39,427 nucleotides of DNA from Mucilaginibacter xinganensis (GCA_026225055.1 JAMFSA010000078.1:1-39427), one strand, 5' to 3'; shown: positions 21,648-30,490, numbered from the stretch's first letter. Notes: generated by a model from the sequence alone, not told the origin. A program made the numbers and translations.

Positions 21648-23006
21648 ATGGAACTTACTACGCAAACTTCAGATTTTAACAAGGAACTTTTTGGCGACGA
21701 TTTTACCTGGGGAGTAGCGACAGCCGCTTTCCAGATTGAAGGTGCTTATGATCATGAAGGTAAAGGGCAATCCATTTGGGATGTATTCTCGGCTAAAAAG
21801 GGCAACATTCAATATGGTCATAAACCCGGCGACGCCTGCGACTTTTACAACAGGTACGAATCTGATATAGATCTCGTTAAACAACTAAATATCCCGAATT
21901 TCAGGTTTTCTATATCGTGGTCGCGCGTTTTCCCCGAAGGGATAGGCAGCATAAACCAGGCGGGTATTGATTATTACAACCGTGTTATTGACTACTGCAT
22001 TAAACAAGGTATCGAACCGTGGGTAACACTATACCATTGGGACCTGCCGCATACGCTTGAACTTAAAGGTGGCTGGACAAACCGCGAGATTGTAACCTGG
22101 TTTACTGAATTTGTTGCCGTTTGCGCCCAAAATTTTGGTGACAGGGTAAAAAATTGGATGATAATGAATGAGCCCTCCGTATTCACAGGGGCGGGTTATT
22201 TTTTAGGCATCCATGCGCCGGGGCGAAAAGGGCTTGGCAACTTTATGCCTGCTGTACATCACGCTATTTTATGCATGGCAGCTGGCGGGCGTACATTAAG
22301 AAGCATTTTGCCCGATGTGCAAATCGGTACTACATTTTCCTGTACGTATATTGAACCTGCAAGTGATAAACCGCGTGATGTAATGGCCGCAAAACGGGTT
22401 GATACCCTATTAAACCGTGTTTATATTGAACCAACCCTGGGCCTGGGTTACCCTGTTGCTGATCTGTCTATTTTAAAAAAGATGGACAAATACATTCAGC
22501 CGGGAGATATGGAGAGCGCGAAGTTTGATTTCGATTTCATCGGTATACAACTTTACACGCGCGAAATTGTGAAGTATTCATTACTTACACCATACGTGCA
22601 TGCAAGTTTAATAGGTGCCAAAAAAAGAAATGTGCCTCTAACTGATATGGGCTGGGAAGTTTATCCGCCTGCTATTTACGAGATGCTGAAAAAATTTAAT
22701 GCTTATACTGGTATTAAAAAGATATATGTCACCGAAAATGGCGCTGCTTTTCCGGATGAGGTAAAAGATGGCAAGGTACACGACCCCAAGCGTGTGGAGT
22801 ACCTGCAGAACTATTTGGAACAGGTTTTAAAAGCTAAAAACGAAGGCAATAAAGTAAGCGGCTATTTTGTTTGGACCCTTACCGATAACTTTGAGTGGGC
22901 CGAAGGCTTTCATCCCCGTTTTGGGCTGATACATGTTGACTTTGATACACAGCAGCGCATCATTAAATCGTCTGGCCAATGGTATGCTGACTTTATTAAG
23001 CCCTGA
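21648..23006 (+). CDS. GH1 family beta-glucosidase
   Basis: This is a 452-residue family 1 glycoside hydrolase, a TIM barrel, apparently cytoplasmic (no signal peptide). FTWGVATAAFQIEGAYDHEGKGQSIWDVF is the N-terminal family signature. Acid/base E175 is in WMIMNEPSVF, nucleophile E363 in YVTENGAAF, and the aglycone-side WTLTDNFEWAEGFHPRFGLIHVDF closes the barrel. It would hydrolyse beta-glucosides or related sugars taken into the cell. Specificity (glucoside, galactoside, phospho-sugar) is not certain; the absence of the phospho-binding motif favours non-phosphorylated substrates. Its stop codon touches the stop of the convergent histidine kinase (TGATCA). Confidence 0.93.
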   Translation: MELTTQTSDFNKELFGDDFTWGVATAAFQIEGAYDHEGKGQSIWDVFSAKKGNIQYGHKPGDACDFYNRYESDIDLVKQLNIPNFRFSISWSRVFPEGIGSINQAGIDYYNRVIDYCIKQGIEPWVTLYHWDLPHTLELKGGWTNREIVTWFTEFVAVCAQNFGDRVKNWMIMNEPSVFTGAGYFLGIHAPGRKGLGNFMPAVHHAILCMAAGGRTLRSILPDVQIGTTFSCTYIEPASDKPRDVMAAKRVDTLLNRVYIEPTLGLGYPVADLSILKKMDKYIQPGDMESAKFDFDFIGIQLYTREIVKYSLLTPYVHASLIGAKKRNVPLTDMGWEVYPPAIYEMLKKFNAYTGIKKIYVTENGAAFPDEVKDGKVHDPKRVEYLQNYLEQVLKAKNEGNKVSGYFVWTLTDNFEWAEGFHPRFGLIHVDFDTQQRIIKSSGQWYADFIKP

Positions 23007-25100
23007 TCAGGCTGCTGGCAAACTTACATAAAAGGTAGTGCCGATATCATTATTGCTTTCAAACCAAATCTTGCCGTTATGATCACCAACTATTTGCTGG
23101 CAGATAGAAAGCCCTAAGCCGAATGATTTTTCGCCTGCCGTGCCTGGCCTTTTTGCATTGGTGAAGATATTGAATACCTGGTCTTTTATATCATCAGGTA
23201 TACCTATGCCGCTGTCGCTAACCGATATTTTTATCTCGTTATCTTCATTGGTTATCTTTACCTTAATGCTGGTGTTACTTGGGCTGAATTTAATGGCATT
23301 GCTGATAAGATTGCTTATTACCCGCCATATTTTCTCCTGACTTATTAATATCTCTTTAGGCTTTGTCAAAAGCTCAGTTACAATATGCTGATCTTTTTCC
23401 GCAGCCTTAAAGCTCAATATCTCAACACTATTACTTACCAGCGAGTTAATTTCAACGGGTTCCTTGTTTAAATTGGTATTTGCGGCATTGGTGGCTTCCA
23501 ATATTTCGTTTATCAATTCGAGTGAGTTGTAGGATGTGCTGTTCACTAACTCTATCAGCATCTTTTGCTCTTCGGTAAAATCATCTTCAAGCATAGCATT
23601 GGTTAAGGCCGCAATACCGCCTATAGGGTTACGCAGGTCGTGCGCTACGGTACGCAATATCCTGTCTTTTTCCTCGCTGCTAACTTTAAGGTCATTTAAA
23701 GTATTTTCAAGGTCTGTTTTTTGCGAACCGATCTGTTTATTCAGCTCGCTTACAACAGCCACATCCTGTTTTGATCTTTTCCAGTTTCGGTACATCAATA
23801 CCAGGATCACAATGGCCATAATAACACATAATATAGCTAAATAAAGGTATATCAGCTGTGCTTTATTATCATCCCGCAGGTTTTGAATCTGGTACTGCTT
23901 ATCATAATTAGCCAATTGCTGGTTTACATCTACCTCTTTTAAGGAGATGAATTGCTGAACGAGGGAATCATTTTGTATGGTGTATTTTCTGAAATATTGA
24001 AGAGCATTTGCGTAATCTTTTTTATAAGTATAATAGTCGCTCATTAACTTGCTCCAACCGGTTTCAGCTTCCATATTCTTTACACTGTCAAATTGCCGGC
24101 TCATATCCTGCATCAGTTTAGTGAATAGGGCATCTTTGTGCTGATCGAGGTAAACACGGCCAAGACTTATTTCAACCAGTTCGGCGTTGGAATTATCATT
24201 ATACTTTTTTAAGTTGATTTCGATACTTTTATTTAACAGGTTGGTTGCTCTGGTAAATTGTTTTTGATTGTAGGCTATTATTCCCAGGTCTCCGTAAGTA
24301 ACCGCGCGTGCCACTTCAAGCAGGCTTGCCTGTTTTTTAAACCTGTTATTATTTTGGTTGATGTATGCCAGTGTCTTATTGAAATATAACGCGGCGCTGT
24401 CAATATTACCATTGTGCTGATAGCTTTCGCCAATATTATTCAATAATTCCTGGCGCAGGAAAAATGCCTTAAAGTCATCGTTGTGAGCAAAGCTCTGCCG
24501 GTAACTCTCCTTAAAATATTTTGCAGCCAACTCAAAGTGTGATTGCCTGAACATGATCATGCCCATGCGATAAGTGTATTCAGCAAGTACTGAATTATCA
24601 AGATGGTTTTTACCTATGAAATAGCCACGGTAAAAGTATTGGTAGGCATTATTATATTGTTTCAGGTCTAAATAGGCATCACCTTTAGCAAAACTGGCTT
24701 CAGCAAAACTGGAAACATATGATTTTCCTTTAATTTTTTGAGCCATATTTACGAGACTGTCGGCATATAACATTTCTTTATGCCGATTGAGCTTAGCAAT
24801 TTTATAGTACGAAAAATGCACGGCGTAAAACCTGAAGGTATCGTTTACAGTTGGCTTATCCAGTAGTTTGAATGAGGAATCGAGATAATGTATAGCTTCA
24901 TCAGCCCTTTGGTGGTCATCCAACCTATTTACATTATTGAAAATAACTTTAAAGCCATCGGAAAGATCCTCAGTTTTAGCAGGCTTATTTTGGTTACACG
25001 AGAAGGTAGCCAACAAAACAGTAAGAATGAAAGAGAACCATATAAAAAGGTTTCTTGCAAACAAGAGAGTTTTCTTGCGCGAATAATTAATAAGGGGCAT
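23007..25100 (-). CDS. TPR-containing sensor histidine kinase
   Basis: This is a 697-residue sensor. The N terminus (about 18-35) is a signal anchor or lipoprotein-like signal ending FSC (C35). About 45-390 is an extracytoplasmic alpha-helical TPR region (AYQYFYRGYFIGKN, ESYQHNGNIDSAALYFNKTL). One membrane helix (about 417-436, LIYLYLAILCVIMAIVILVL) and a coiled coil follow. HisKA has RTVAHDLRNPIGG with the phosphorylated H487. The ATPase part shows the N-box NLISNAIKFSP, G1 DSGIGIPDD and G2 GLGLSICQQIV. No response regulator is adjacent, so it is an orphan kinase. The TPR input suggests sensing through protein or peptide contact; the signal is unknown. Confidence 0.92.
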   Translation of the reverse strand: MPLINYSRKKTLLFARNLFIWFSFILTVLLATFSCNQNKPAKTEDLSDGFKVIFNNVNRLDDHQRADEAIHYLDSSFKLLDKPTVNDTFRFYAVHFSYYKIAKLNRHKEMLYADSLVNMAQKIKGKSYVSSFAEASFAKGDAYLDLKQYNNAYQYFYRGYFIGKNHLDNSVLAEYTYRMGMIMFRQSHFELAAKYFKESYRQSFAHNDDFKAFFLRQELLNNIGESYQHNGNIDSAALYFNKTLAYINQNNNRFKKQASLLEVARAVTYGDLGIIAYNQKQFTRATNLLNKSIEINLKKYNDNSNAELVEISLGRVYLDQHKDALFTKLMQDMSRQFDSVKNMEAETGWSKLMSDYYTYKKDYANALQYFRKYTIQNDSLVQQFISLKEVDVNQQLANYDKQYQIQNLRDDNKAQLIYLYLAILCVIMAIVILVLMYRNWKRSKQDVAVVSELNKQIGSQKTDLENTLNDLKVSSEEKDRILRTVAHDLRNPIGGIAALTNAMLEDDFTEEQKMLIELVNSTSYNSLELINEILEATNAANTNLNKEPVEINSLVSNSVEILSFKAAEKDQHIVTELLTKPKEILISQEKIWRVISNLISNAIKFSPSNTSIKVKITNEDNEIKISVSDSGIGIPDDIKDQVFNIFTNAKRPGTAGEKSFGLGLSICQQIVGDHNGKIWFESNNDIGTTFYVSLPAA

Positions 25101-25128
25101 TAATTAAAGAGTGATTAACAAATATAAC

Positions 25129-25159
25129 TTTTCTTTGTAAAGTATATAATACAAAACAA
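25129..25159 (-). promoter_or_regulatory. Promoter of the histidine kinase gene
   Basis: On the minus strand TATATTTG (25136-25129) matches TAnnTTTG, and a TTG (25159-25157) lies 20 bases upstream. The start codon is about 29 bases downstream of the -7 box. Confidence 0.5.
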
Positions 25160-25191
25160 TTGTTATGTAACTAATAAGAAAAAAAGTTTTT

Positions 25192-26373
25192 TTATTTAAA
25201 AGCTTCTTCGCCAGTTATGTCCATTCCAGTGATTAACAAATGTATATCATGTGTGCCCTCATAGGTTATTACTGATTCCAGATTCATCATGTGACGCATA
25301 ATAGAATATTCGCCTGTAATACCCATGCCGCCAAGTATTTGCCTTGCTTCGCGTGCAATGTTTATGGCCACTTCAACACTGTTACGTTTAGCCATGGAGA
25401 TTTGAGCCGCGGTAGCGCGATTCTCATTTTTTAAAGTAGCCAATCGCCAAACCAATAGTTGTCCTTTGGTTATTTCGGTTATCATTTCGGCCAGTTTTTT
25501 TTGCTGTAGCTGAAATGCCGCTATCGGCTTGCCAAATTGATTACGCTGTTTGGCGTATCTAAGGGCGGTGTCATAACAATCCATAGCTGCGCCCAGCGCT
25601 CCCCATGCAATACCGTAGCGGGCCTGGTTAAGGCATCCAAGGGGGCCTTTTAAGCCCGATGCGTTAGGTAACAGATTTTCTTTCGGTACTTTAACGTTAT
25701 CAAATACCAGTTCGCCGGTGGCCGATGCCCTTAACGACCATTTGCCATGCGTTTCGGGCGTGGTAAAACCTTCCATGCCACGCTCAACTATCAGTCCTTT
25801 TATTTTTCCGGTTTCGTCCTTTGCCCAAACTACGGCAATATCTGCAAACGGTGCATTGGAGATCCACATTTTGGCGCCGTTCAAAACGTAATGGTCGCCG
25901 GCATCCTTAAAATTAGTGGTCATGCCGCCCGGATTCGATCCATGGTCGGGTTCAGTCAACCCAAAACAACCGATCATTTCACCCGAAGCCAATTTGGGCA
26001 GGTATTTCATACGTTGTTCTTCCGAGCCATAGGTATATATCGGGTACATGACTAACGAGCCCTGTACAGACGAGGTTGATCTTATACCTGAATCCCCACG
26101 TTCAATCTCCTGCATAATAATGCCGTACGACATATAATCAAGGCCAGCGCCGCCATATTCAACCGGGATAGTTGGGCCAAAAGCGCCTATTTCTGCCAAT
26201 CCTTTTATTAACTGTTTAGGGAATTCTGCTCTTTGTGCATAATCCTCTATTATTGGAGTCAGTTCTTTTTTTACCCAATCTCTTACCGAAGAACGTATAA
26301 GTTTGTGTTCATCAGTCAGTAATTCATCTAATTGATAGTAATCAGGCGATTCAAAAAGGTCAGTTTTTGGCAT
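25192..26373 (-). CDS. Glutaryl-CoA dehydrogenase-like acyl-CoA dehydrogenase
   Basis: This is a 393-residue FAD enzyme. The acyl-CoA dehydrogenase fold is complete: CFGLTEPDHGSNPGGM (FAD/substrate loop), WISNAPFADIAVVWAKDE, and GGMGITGEYSIMRHMMNLESVITYEGTHDIH with catalytic base E372. The segment DSGIRSTSSVQGSLVMYPIYTYGSEEQRMKYLP matches my memory of glutaryl-CoA dehydrogenase closely, including the Arg and Ser that hold the distal carboxylate. That enzyme oxidises and decarboxylates glutaryl-CoA to crotonyl-CoA in lysine and tryptophan breakdown. No other gene of that route is nearby, so general acyl-CoA dehydrogenase is the fallback. Transcribed alone on the minus strand. Confidence 0.85.
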   Translation of the reverse strand: MPKTDLFESPDYYQLDELLTDEHKLIRSSVRDWVKKELTPIIEDYAQRAEFPKQLIKGLAEIGAFGPTIPVEYGGAGLDYMSYGIIMQEIERGDSGIRSTSSVQGSLVMYPIYTYGSEEQRMKYLPKLASGEMIGCFGLTEPDHGSNPGGMTTNFKDAGDHYVLNGAKMWISNAPFADIAVVWAKDETGKIKGLIVERGMEGFTTPETHGKWSLRASATGELVFDNVKVPKENLLPNASGLKGPLGCLNQARYGIAWGALGAAMDCYDTALRYAKQRNQFGKPIAAFQLQQKKLAEMITEITKGQLLVWRLATLKNENRATAAQISMAKRNSVEVAINIAREARQILGGMGITGEYSIMRHMMNLESVITYEGTHDIHLLITGMDITGEEAFK

Positions 26374-26423
26374 AGCGTTTATATTTGGTGGGTAAAGATA
26401 TGTGTTTTGTATGCAAACAATTG

Positions 26424-26873
26424 TTACAGAAAATGGACTTTATCTTTTTTCTCAACTTGCTGCATGAAATCTTGAATATAAGCGTTTATTGAACTGGTAC
26501 TTCCTTCCACCCATTTAGTACTAATCCGAAATGTATCTTCATTAACCATTTCAAACAAAAAGTAGTTGTTAAAATAGTATACATTGACTTTGGCTACACT
26601 CTTCCAATAAGCTGTTTCATCCGAAACAAAAGAGATAATTTTCTCTTCATCAAGTATCAAAGCTGGTTTGCCTTTGAATGCTGGTAGCGAAAAATTTAAA
26701 ATGAAAAAACGCATAATGCCAATAATTATGACGACTACTGGTATGAAAATAAACCATTCATTAGGATCATTCAGGTAAAATGCCATTGATATTAAAAATA
26801 TAACCATCAGAACAATAAACAAATTAGTTGCCCCGATTCGAAGTGTATTATAGCCAAAGGATACTGTTTTCAT
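26424..26873 (-). CDS. Small membrane protein of the STM3941-like type
   Basis: This is a 149-residue protein with two adjacent membrane helices (about 15-33 NLFIVLMVIFLISMAFYL; 41-60 WFIFIPVVVIIIGIMRFFIL). A soluble beta-rich part follows (PALILDEEKIISFVSDETAYWKSVAKVNVYYFNNYFLFEMV), which resembles the PH-like domain of STM3941-type membrane proteins: a hydrophobic hairpin, then G-x-P-x-L and a WxxV/I segment. Function unknown. It is divergent from folB; only 42 bases separate the starts. Confidence 0.55.
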   Translation of the reverse strand: MKTVSFGYNTLRIGATNLFIVLMVIFLISMAFYLNDPNEWFIFIPVVVIIIGIMRFFILNFSLPAFKGKPALILDEEKIISFVSDETAYWKSVAKVNVYYFNNYFLFEMVNEDTFRISTKWVEGSTSSINAYIQDFMQQVEKKDKVHFL

Positions 26874-26903
26874 ACCAATAACAAACTTATAATAATATCA
26901 TAT

Positions 26904-26911
26904 TACATTTG
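26904..26911 (+). promoter_or_regulatory. -7 box immediately before folB
   Basis: TACATTTG fits TAnnTTTG and ends 5 bases before the folB ATG, so the mRNA would have almost no leader. No clear -33 TTTG is visible at the right distance. Confidence 0.35.
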
Positions 26912-26915
26912 ATTT

Positions 26916-27275
26916 ATGGTTGAGATAAATTTAAACGACGCGGAGTTTTTCGCTCATCACGGGTTTTACCCGGAAGAACAGCTATTAGGTAGCAGGTTTT
27001 TAGTTGATATATCAGTCAGTTTCAGGCCCACAGGCAGTCTATTGGCCGATGAGATCGACAATACCGTAAACTACGAACAACTATATGATATAGCCTGCGA
27101 AGAAATGAAACATACGCGCAAGCTGATTGAAACGGTGGGACAATCCATTGTTGATGCTATAAAAAATAAATTTCCTTTTATAGATCATGTGCGGGTTTGT
27201 ATAAAAAAGATGAGTCCGCCGTTAAAAGGAAAGGTCGGTCATTCAAGTGTGATCATTACCAATTTTATTGATTAG
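26916..27275 (+). CDS. folB: Dihydroneopterin aldolase
   Basis: This is a 119-residue enzyme that cleaves 7,8-dihydroneopterin to 6-hydroxymethyl-dihydropterin and glycolaldehyde in folate synthesis. Seen: AEFFAHHGFYPEEQLLGSRFLVDISV (the HGFYPEE type N-terminal motif), DNTVNYEQLYDIA with the pterin-binding NYE, LIETVGQSIVDAI and the C-terminal VRVCIKKMSPPLKGKVGHSSVII with the catalytic Lys region. Length is normal. The gene begins a probable folB-oxidase-MgtC transcript, with a gap of 12 bases to the next gene. Confidence 0.93.
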   Translation: MVEINLNDAEFFAHHGFYPEEQLLGSRFLVDISVSFRPTGSLLADEIDNTVNYEQLYDIACEEMKHTRKLIETVGQSIVDAIKNKFPFIDHVRVCIKKMSPPLKGKVGHSSVIITNFID

Positions 27276-27287
27276 TGAATCCTATTC

Positions 27288-28685
27288 ATGGCCTATAATA
27301 AAATAGACGATCATATCCTCAACGCAATCATTGCTATTGTGGGTAAAGACGCGGTTATCACCAGCCATGCCGACCTGGAAAAGTACAGCCATGATGAAAC
27401 GGAGGATCTGAGTTATTACCCGGAGGTTGTTGTAAAACCACGATCAGCAGCTGAGATCTCAGCCTTGCTGAAACTCTGTAATGAATACATCATCCCCGTT
27501 ACACCACGTGGAGCAGGAACGGGTTTAAGCGGTGGTGCCTTATCTGTGATGGGTGGCTTATTAATATCAATGGAGCGCTTTGATCGGATCTTAAATATAG
27601 ATGAGCAAAATCTGCAGGCTACAGTTGAGCCGGGTGTAATTACCGAAGTATTTATGAATGCGGTTGCAGAAAAAGGCCTGTTATACCCGGTTGATCCTGC
27701 AAGCAAAGGCAGTTGTTTTATTGGAGGGAATGTGTCGCATGGCTCGGGAGGACCGAGGGTGGTAAAGTACGGGACTATAAGAGAGTATATCTTAAATCTT
27801 GAAGTGGTGTTGCCATCAGGCGATATCATATGGACAGGCGCTAATACCCTAAAATATGCGTCGGGTTATAATTTAACGCAATTGATGATAGGGGCGGAGG
27901 GCACATTAGGCATCATCACCAAAATTGTAACCAAACTCATCCCTCACCCAACAAATGACGCGCTGATGCTGGCTTCGTTTCCATCAAATGAAGGTGCTTG
28001 CGAGGCGGTGTCTGCCATATTCAGGGCCGGTATTGTGCCATCTGCTGTTGAATACATGGAGCGTAAGTGCTTTGAGTGGGTTAAAGCTTATAACGGTGTT
28101 CAGTTTGATTTGAAAGATGAAGATGTCGCATTCTTATTAATAGAAGTTGATGGGAGTGATAATGAAGTGATATTTACGGACTGCGAAAAAATAAACCAGG
28201 TTTTAGAAGGCTTTGGCTGTAAGGATGTGCTATTTGCTGATAGCGATGCTAAAAAAGCGGAACTATGGCGCATAAGACGAACTATAGGGGAATCAGTAAA
28301 AATAAATTCCGTTTATAAAAAGGAAGATATGGTTGTGCCGAGGGCTACATTGCCTCAATTGGTGAAAGGCATAAAGGAAATTGGCAATAAGTACGGCTTC
28401 GATTCCGTTTGTTTTGGTCATGCCGGTGATGGTAACCTGCATTTAAATATTATACAAGGCAGCATGAGTAATGCCGACTGGAACGATAAATTAAATACGG
28501 GCATAACCGAAATTTTTGAACTAACCGTATCTTTAGGCGGCACCATATCCGGTGAGCATGGTATTGGGCTGGTGCAAAAGGAATTTATGCCAATAAAGTA
28601 CACCGATGTGCATTTTGAATTATGGCGCGGTATTAAAAAAGTGTTCGATAAAAATAATATATTAAACCCCGGTAAGATCTTTTAA
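27288..28685 (+). CDS. FAD-linked oxidase, glycolate oxidase GlcD / D-lactate dehydrogenase type
   Basis: This is a 465-residue flavoprotein of the VAO/FAD_binding_4 class. The FAD domain shows TPRGAGTGLSGGALS (about 70-84), PVDPASKGSCFIGGNVSHGSGGPRVVKYG and LKYASGYNLTQLMIGAEGTLGIITKI. The C-terminal substrate domain has FGHAGDGNLHLNI and GGTISGEHGIGLVQKEFM, whose His and Glu bind 2-hydroxy acids. It oxidises glycolate, D-lactate or a similar 2-hydroxy acid; the substrate is not evident. glcE and glcF are absent, so it is probably a single-subunit enzyme. Only 2 bases separate it from mgtC. Confidence 0.88.
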   Translation: MAYNKIDDHILNAIIAIVGKDAVITSHADLEKYSHDETEDLSYYPEVVVKPRSAAEISALLKLCNEYIIPVTPRGAGTGLSGGALSVMGGLLISMERFDRILNIDEQNLQATVEPGVITEVFMNAVAEKGLLYPVDPASKGSCFIGGNVSHGSGGPRVVKYGTIREYILNLEVVLPSGDIIWTGANTLKYASGYNLTQLMIGAEGTLGIITKIVTKLIPHPTNDALMLASFPSNEGACEAVSAIFRAGIVPSAVEYMERKCFEWVKAYNGVQFDLKDEDVAFLLIEVDGSDNEVIFTDCEKINQVLEGFGCKDVLFADSDAKKAELWRIRRTIGESVKINSVYKKEDMVVPRATLPQLVKGIKEIGNKYGFDSVCFGHAGDGNLHLNIIQGSMSNADWNDKLNTGITEIFELTVSLGGTISGEHGIGLVQKEFMPIKYTDVHFELWRGIKKVFDKNNILNPGKIF

Positions 28686-28687
28686 TT

Positions 28688-29317
28688 ATGCCCCAGCACT
28701 TTCACTTAGTTCCTGACGATCTGTTAAGAATAGCTATTGCAATTTTATGCGGTGGTATTTTAGGTATTGAACGTCAGTACAAAAATAAAACAGCGGGCTT
28801 TCGCACCATTATACTCATCTGCCTGGGCTCTGCAATATTTACCATGATAGCACAGCGCGCCGGTTTGGGTGTAAATATCAATGTTATTACAGGTGTAGGC
28901 TTTATTGGCGCGGGTGTAATTTTTAAGGATAATATAGCAGTTAGTGGCCTTACAACTGCCGCGGTAATATGGATCTCGGCGGCTATTGGTATGGCAGTGG
29001 GTGCAGGGGATTATACATTGAGTATTGTGACTTCGGTAATTACGATACTGGTATTAACCATATTCCATGTGCTTGAGAATTACCTGGATAAATTGCATCA
29101 CGATAAGCTTTATTCCATCGTTTTTACCAATACAGATTATGATAGTTTGCTTGTGCTGGAAGAAACCATCAAGGAACATCACCTTACATCATACCGCAAA
29201 AAAATAAGTAAGGACGGCAATTGCCTCGAAGCCGCTATTATGGTTACCGGCCATAAAAAAAATATAGGTAAGCTGGATAAGGAACTACTATTGCAGCCGA
29301 ATATAAAATCGTTTTAA
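28688..29317 (+). CDS. MgtC/SapB family membrane protein
   Basis: This is a 209-residue protein. The first 125 residues form four to five membrane helices with MgtC motifs GGILGIERQYKNKTAGFRTIILICLGSAIFTM and GVGFIGAGVIFKDN..SGLTTAAVIWISAAIGMAVGAGDY. The C-terminal cytoplasmic part (about 135-209) is short and beta-alpha, as in the ACT-like domain of the family. MgtC in pathogens supports growth at low magnesium and inhibits F-type ATP synthase; in environmental bacteria the role is unclear. It is the last gene of the folB group, followed by the MITE-like palindrome. Confidence 0.9.
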   Translation: MPQHFHLVPDDLLRIAIAILCGGILGIERQYKNKTAGFRTIILICLGSAIFTMIAQRAGLGVNINVITGVGFIGAGVIFKDNIAVSGLTTAAVIWISAAIGMAVGAGDYTLSIVTSVITILVLTIFHVLENYLDKLHHDKLYSIVFTNTDYDSLLVLEETIKEHHLTSYRKKISKDGNCLEAAIMVTGHKKNIGKLDKELLLQPNIKSF

Positions 29318-29332
29318 ATTTCTATCTCTTAA

Positions 29333-29419
29333 ATGTCATTGCGAGGAGGAACGACGAAGCAACCTCGTCGCGTTCGTGTGCATACGACGAGGTTGCCACG
29401 CTATCGCTCGCAATGACAT
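29333..29419. repeat. 87-bp MITE-like imperfect palindrome
   Basis: The ends ATGTCATTGCGAG (29333-29345) and CTCGCAATGACAT (29407-29419) are exact inverted copies. An inner pair of 12 bases (29359-29370 with 29385-29396) also pairs exactly around a 14-base loop. The asymmetry of the stem arms is small. The type beginning TGTCATTGCGAGGAGGAACG is one I recall in many copies in Bacteroidota and other genomes. It lies between convergent mgtC and thioesterase genes and may act as terminator for both. Confidence 0.75.
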
Positions 29420-29426
29420 GAAGGTT

Positions 29427-29873
29427 TTAATTAGTATTCAAAATCAATCCCGGCTCGTCATAATCAATCATGCGGTGCCTTTCATGATAGGGGATAGATA
29501 CCGATTTATTAGCGTTATAATCATAGCAAATACATACCGTTTTTCCGGTGGTGCAAATTTCCTCACCATTTGGTGTTATTTTTACCAAAACATGCATTAC
29601 ATCAAAACTGCTGTTGCCGATCCGCGTGGTACGCACGTAGCAAGCTATCTCGTCATTTAAGGTTATAGGTTTTAGATAATTGATCTCAGATCGGCCTAAA
29701 ATAATTCCGTTTTCGCCCCAGTTCCACTGCACAACTTCTTTCCAATAGTTTGAGCGGGCAATTTCAAAATAGGTTAAATATACCGCGTTGTTCACGTGCC
29801 CGTAGGCGTCCATGTCCGAAAAACGGATCGGGATCAGAGTTCTGTATTTATAATTTTTGATATTTTCAGCCAT
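29427..29873 (-). CDS. Acyl-CoA thioesterase, 4HBT hotdog family
   Basis: This is a 148-residue single-hotdog protein. RFSDMDAYGHVNNAVYLTYFEIARSNYW (about 17-44) is the 4-hydroxybenzoyl-CoA thioesterase/YbgC motif with the catalytic Asp in DMDAYGHVNN. INYLKPITLNDEIACYVRTTRIGNSSFDVMHVLV is the usual core. It hydrolyses an acyl-CoA in the cytoplasm; chain length is not evident. Divergent from hsp20 across 136 bases. Nothing links it to tol-pal genes here. Confidence 0.9.
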   Translation of the reverse strand: MAENIKNYKYRTLIPIRFSDMDAYGHVNNAVYLTYFEIARSNYWKEVVQWNWGENGIILGRSEINYLKPITLNDEIACYVRTTRIGNSSFDVMHVLVKITPNGEEICTTGKTVCICYDYNANKSVSIPYHERHRMIDYDEPGLILNTN

Positions 29874-29944
29874 GTAATGTCAAAATGTCTGTTTGTTTTA
29901 ACTTGTTCGGTCATAATGTCGCACGAAAGGCGTTTTTTGGGCAT

Positions 29945-29959
29945 TGGTACAACAGTTGA
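29945..29959 (+). promoter_or_regulatory. Possible sigma-54-like promoter of hsp20
   Basis: TGGTACAACAGTTGA resembles the -24/-12 consensus TGGCACG-N4-TTGC, with GG and TTG in the right spacing (12 bases between the diagnostic positions). C to T at -22 and C to A at -12 weaken it. It lies 50 bases before the hsp20 ATG. No rpoN or bEBP gene is in the window. No CIRCE element is seen. Confidence 0.3.
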
Positions 29960-30009
29960 ACAGACACTCACGAAGTTAATAAAAGAATAAAACTTAATAT
30001 ATTATAAAG

Positions 30010-30450
30010 ATGACTTTAGTAAAATTTAACAACGGACAAAAAACTCACGGTATCAATCCATTTTTTAATGATGTATTTGATAGCCTTTTAAACGACAAGT
30101 TTTTAGGCGATAAATTAGTATCACGCGTGCCTGCAGTAAACATTGCAGAAACTGAAAACGAGTTTCATATAGAATTAGCCGTACCCGGCTTAAAGAAAGA
30201 AGATTTTAAGATCAATTTAGATAAAAACGTATTAAGCGTATCAGCTGAAAAGAAAGCTGAGAATGTTGAAGAAGGTAAAAAATTCAGCAAACGCGAATAC
30301 AATTACACTTCATTTGCAAGGTCATTTACTTTACCTGAAACTGTAGACCATTCAAAAATTGATGCTGAATATGCCGATGGTATATTGAAATTAATAGTGG
30401 CAAAAAGAGAAGAAGCTAAATTTCAAACAAGAGAAATAGCTGTTAAATAA
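30010..30450 (+). CDS. Hsp20/alpha-crystallin family small heat shock protein
   Basis: This is a 146-residue ATP-independent holdase chaperone in the cytoplasm. The alpha-crystallin domain runs from about 40 to 130: PAVNIAETENEFHIELAVPGLKKEDFKINLDKNVLSVSAEKK, SFARSFTLPETVDHSKIDAEYADGILKLIVAKRE. The N-terminal arm (NPFFNDVFDSLLNDKFLG) is typical. A strong terminator follows at 30491. Regulation may involve the sigma-54-like motif upstream, as no CIRCE or other heat-shock operator is visible. Confidence 0.93.
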   Translation: MTLVKFNNGQKTHGINPFFNDVFDSLLNDKFLGDKLVSRVPAVNIAETENEFHIELAVPGLKKEDFKINLDKNVLSVSAEKKAENVEEGKKFSKREYNYTSFARSFTLPETVDHSKIDAEYADGILKLIVAKREEAKFQTREIAVK

Positions 30451-30490
30451 TAAAGATTGTTTTCATAATAAGTGGTTTAGTTTGATAGAA

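Noticed and set aside
29796..29990. 64-residue ORF (plus) across the thioesterase-hsp20 gap
   Set aside because: Half of it is antisense to the conserved hotdog motif of the thioesterase and the rest is promoter-region DNA.
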